Notes under the pieces: generated by a model
Told to the model about the DNA's origin: nothing
Seen by the model: only the letters and a program-made list of their open reading frames with translations
Database searches by the model: none
Position numbers and translations under genes: made by a program
Source of the DNA: an uncultured Bacteroidota bacterium
Lineage (GTDB): Bacteria; Bacteroidota; Bacteroidia; Flavobacteriales; Flavobacteriaceae
Direction: 5' to 3'
Assembly: GCA_902550325.1 (NCBI GenBank)
Contig: CACCYT010000001.1
Span: forward strand, 1 to 64,000
Length of the DNA stretch: 64,000 nucleotides
In this document: piece after piece, positions 63,878-64,000 of the stretch
Numbering within the stretch: the first letter of the stretch is position 1
Layout: every line of letters begins with the position of its first letter

Positions 63878-64000
63878 TTAAATTCCAAGTTTTGATTTAA
63901 CTCTTTTAATTACTTGATCAGCAATTTTTTTTGCCCTTATTGAACCCTCTTTTAAAATTTGGTCAATTTCACTTCTATTATCCATTAGGTAATTGTAAGT
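63878..64000 (-). CDS. trpS: tryptophanyl-tRNA synthetase, C-terminal end (cut by window end)
   Basis: Reading the minus strand gives YNYLMDNRSEIDQILKEGS, then RAKKIADQVIKRVKSKLGI and a stop at 63878. This is the conserved C terminus of class I TrpRS (tRNA-binding helix region). The gene continues beyond the window, and it is too short to be in the ORF track. It heads the HU/SPOR-thioesterase-PqqB run, with 35 nt to the next start. Confidence 0.85.
   Translation of the reverse strand, partial: TYNYLMDNRSEIDQILKEGSIRAKKIADQVIKRVKSKLGI

Overview
The window is a dense, AT-rich stretch of a Bacteroidota chromosome, almost certainly from a marine member of Flavobacteriia. The evidence is the gene order (rplM-rpsI-rpsB-tsf-pyrH-frr; the sufBCDSE cluster followed by DUF59, DUF2480 and DUF3078; a DUF4270 lipoprotein beside a short glycogen-synthase-like gene that is divergent from panC-panD), the Bacteroidota-only families, the sulfatases, and promoters of the TAnnTTTG type with no obvious Shine-Dalgarno sequences. 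Genes are packed tightly. The longest gaps are about 130 nt, so no stretch over 300 nt lacks a gene. Several convergent neighbours overlap at their 3' ends.

Layout. 1-8145: housekeeping block on + (3' part of polA, ribosomal proteins uL13, uS9 and uS2, EF-Ts, UMP kinase, ribosome recycling factor, AsnRS, sigma-54). 8145-17550: a GT2 glycosyltransferase, the DUF4270 lipoprotein and glycogen-synthase-like pair on -, panC-panD-radA on +, then aldo/keto reductase, exonuclease III and GlyRS on -. 17625-25871: an Ig-like lipoprotein, the succinate dehydrogenase operon sdhC-sdhA-sdhB on -, and a large sortilin-like secreted repeat protein. 25905-35586: Xaa-Pro aminopeptidase, ThiL, and the long SUF iron-sulfur assembly operon. 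35583-42735: HflX, LpxH, an acetyltransferase, a PafA-type phosphatase, a Bax-inhibitor-1 protein, a TonB-C repeat protein, pterin dehydratase and MscS. 42738-46944: small membrane proteins and secreted proteins, including duplicated lipoproteins. 46941-54310: a polysaccharide-use cassette with a GH120-like beta-xylosidase, a second TIM-barrel glycosidase and two type I sulfatases. 54362-64000: small membrane proteins, a VWA-OmpA protein, tRNA-Ala(GGC), an esterase, a PD-(D/E)XK nuclease, a DUF6150 knotted-protein relative, OsmC, a PqqB-like hydrolase, an acyl-CoA thioesterase, an HU/SPOR protein and the 3' end of trpS.

How the genes work together. SUF builds Fe-S clusters that SdhB and other enzymes need. 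The GH/sulfatase cassette would desulfate and trim a sulfated, probably xylose- (and perhaps fucose-) containing algal glycan; no SusC/SusD pair or sulfatase maturase is in the window.

The most unusual feature is SdhA. It carries about 100 extra N-terminal residues that look like the arm-type DNA-binding domain of a Bacteroidota tyrosine recombinase, joined in frame to an otherwise complete flavoprotein and sitting exactly between sdhC and the normal start of sdhA. A good TAnnTTTG promoter and an 11-bp direct repeat lie just upstream. This looks like the scar of a mobile element whose integrase 5' end and promoter were captured by a core respiratory gene. A second general observation is that many genes have the -7 promoter element only 4-11 nt before the start codon, which implies leaderless or nearly leaderless mRNAs.
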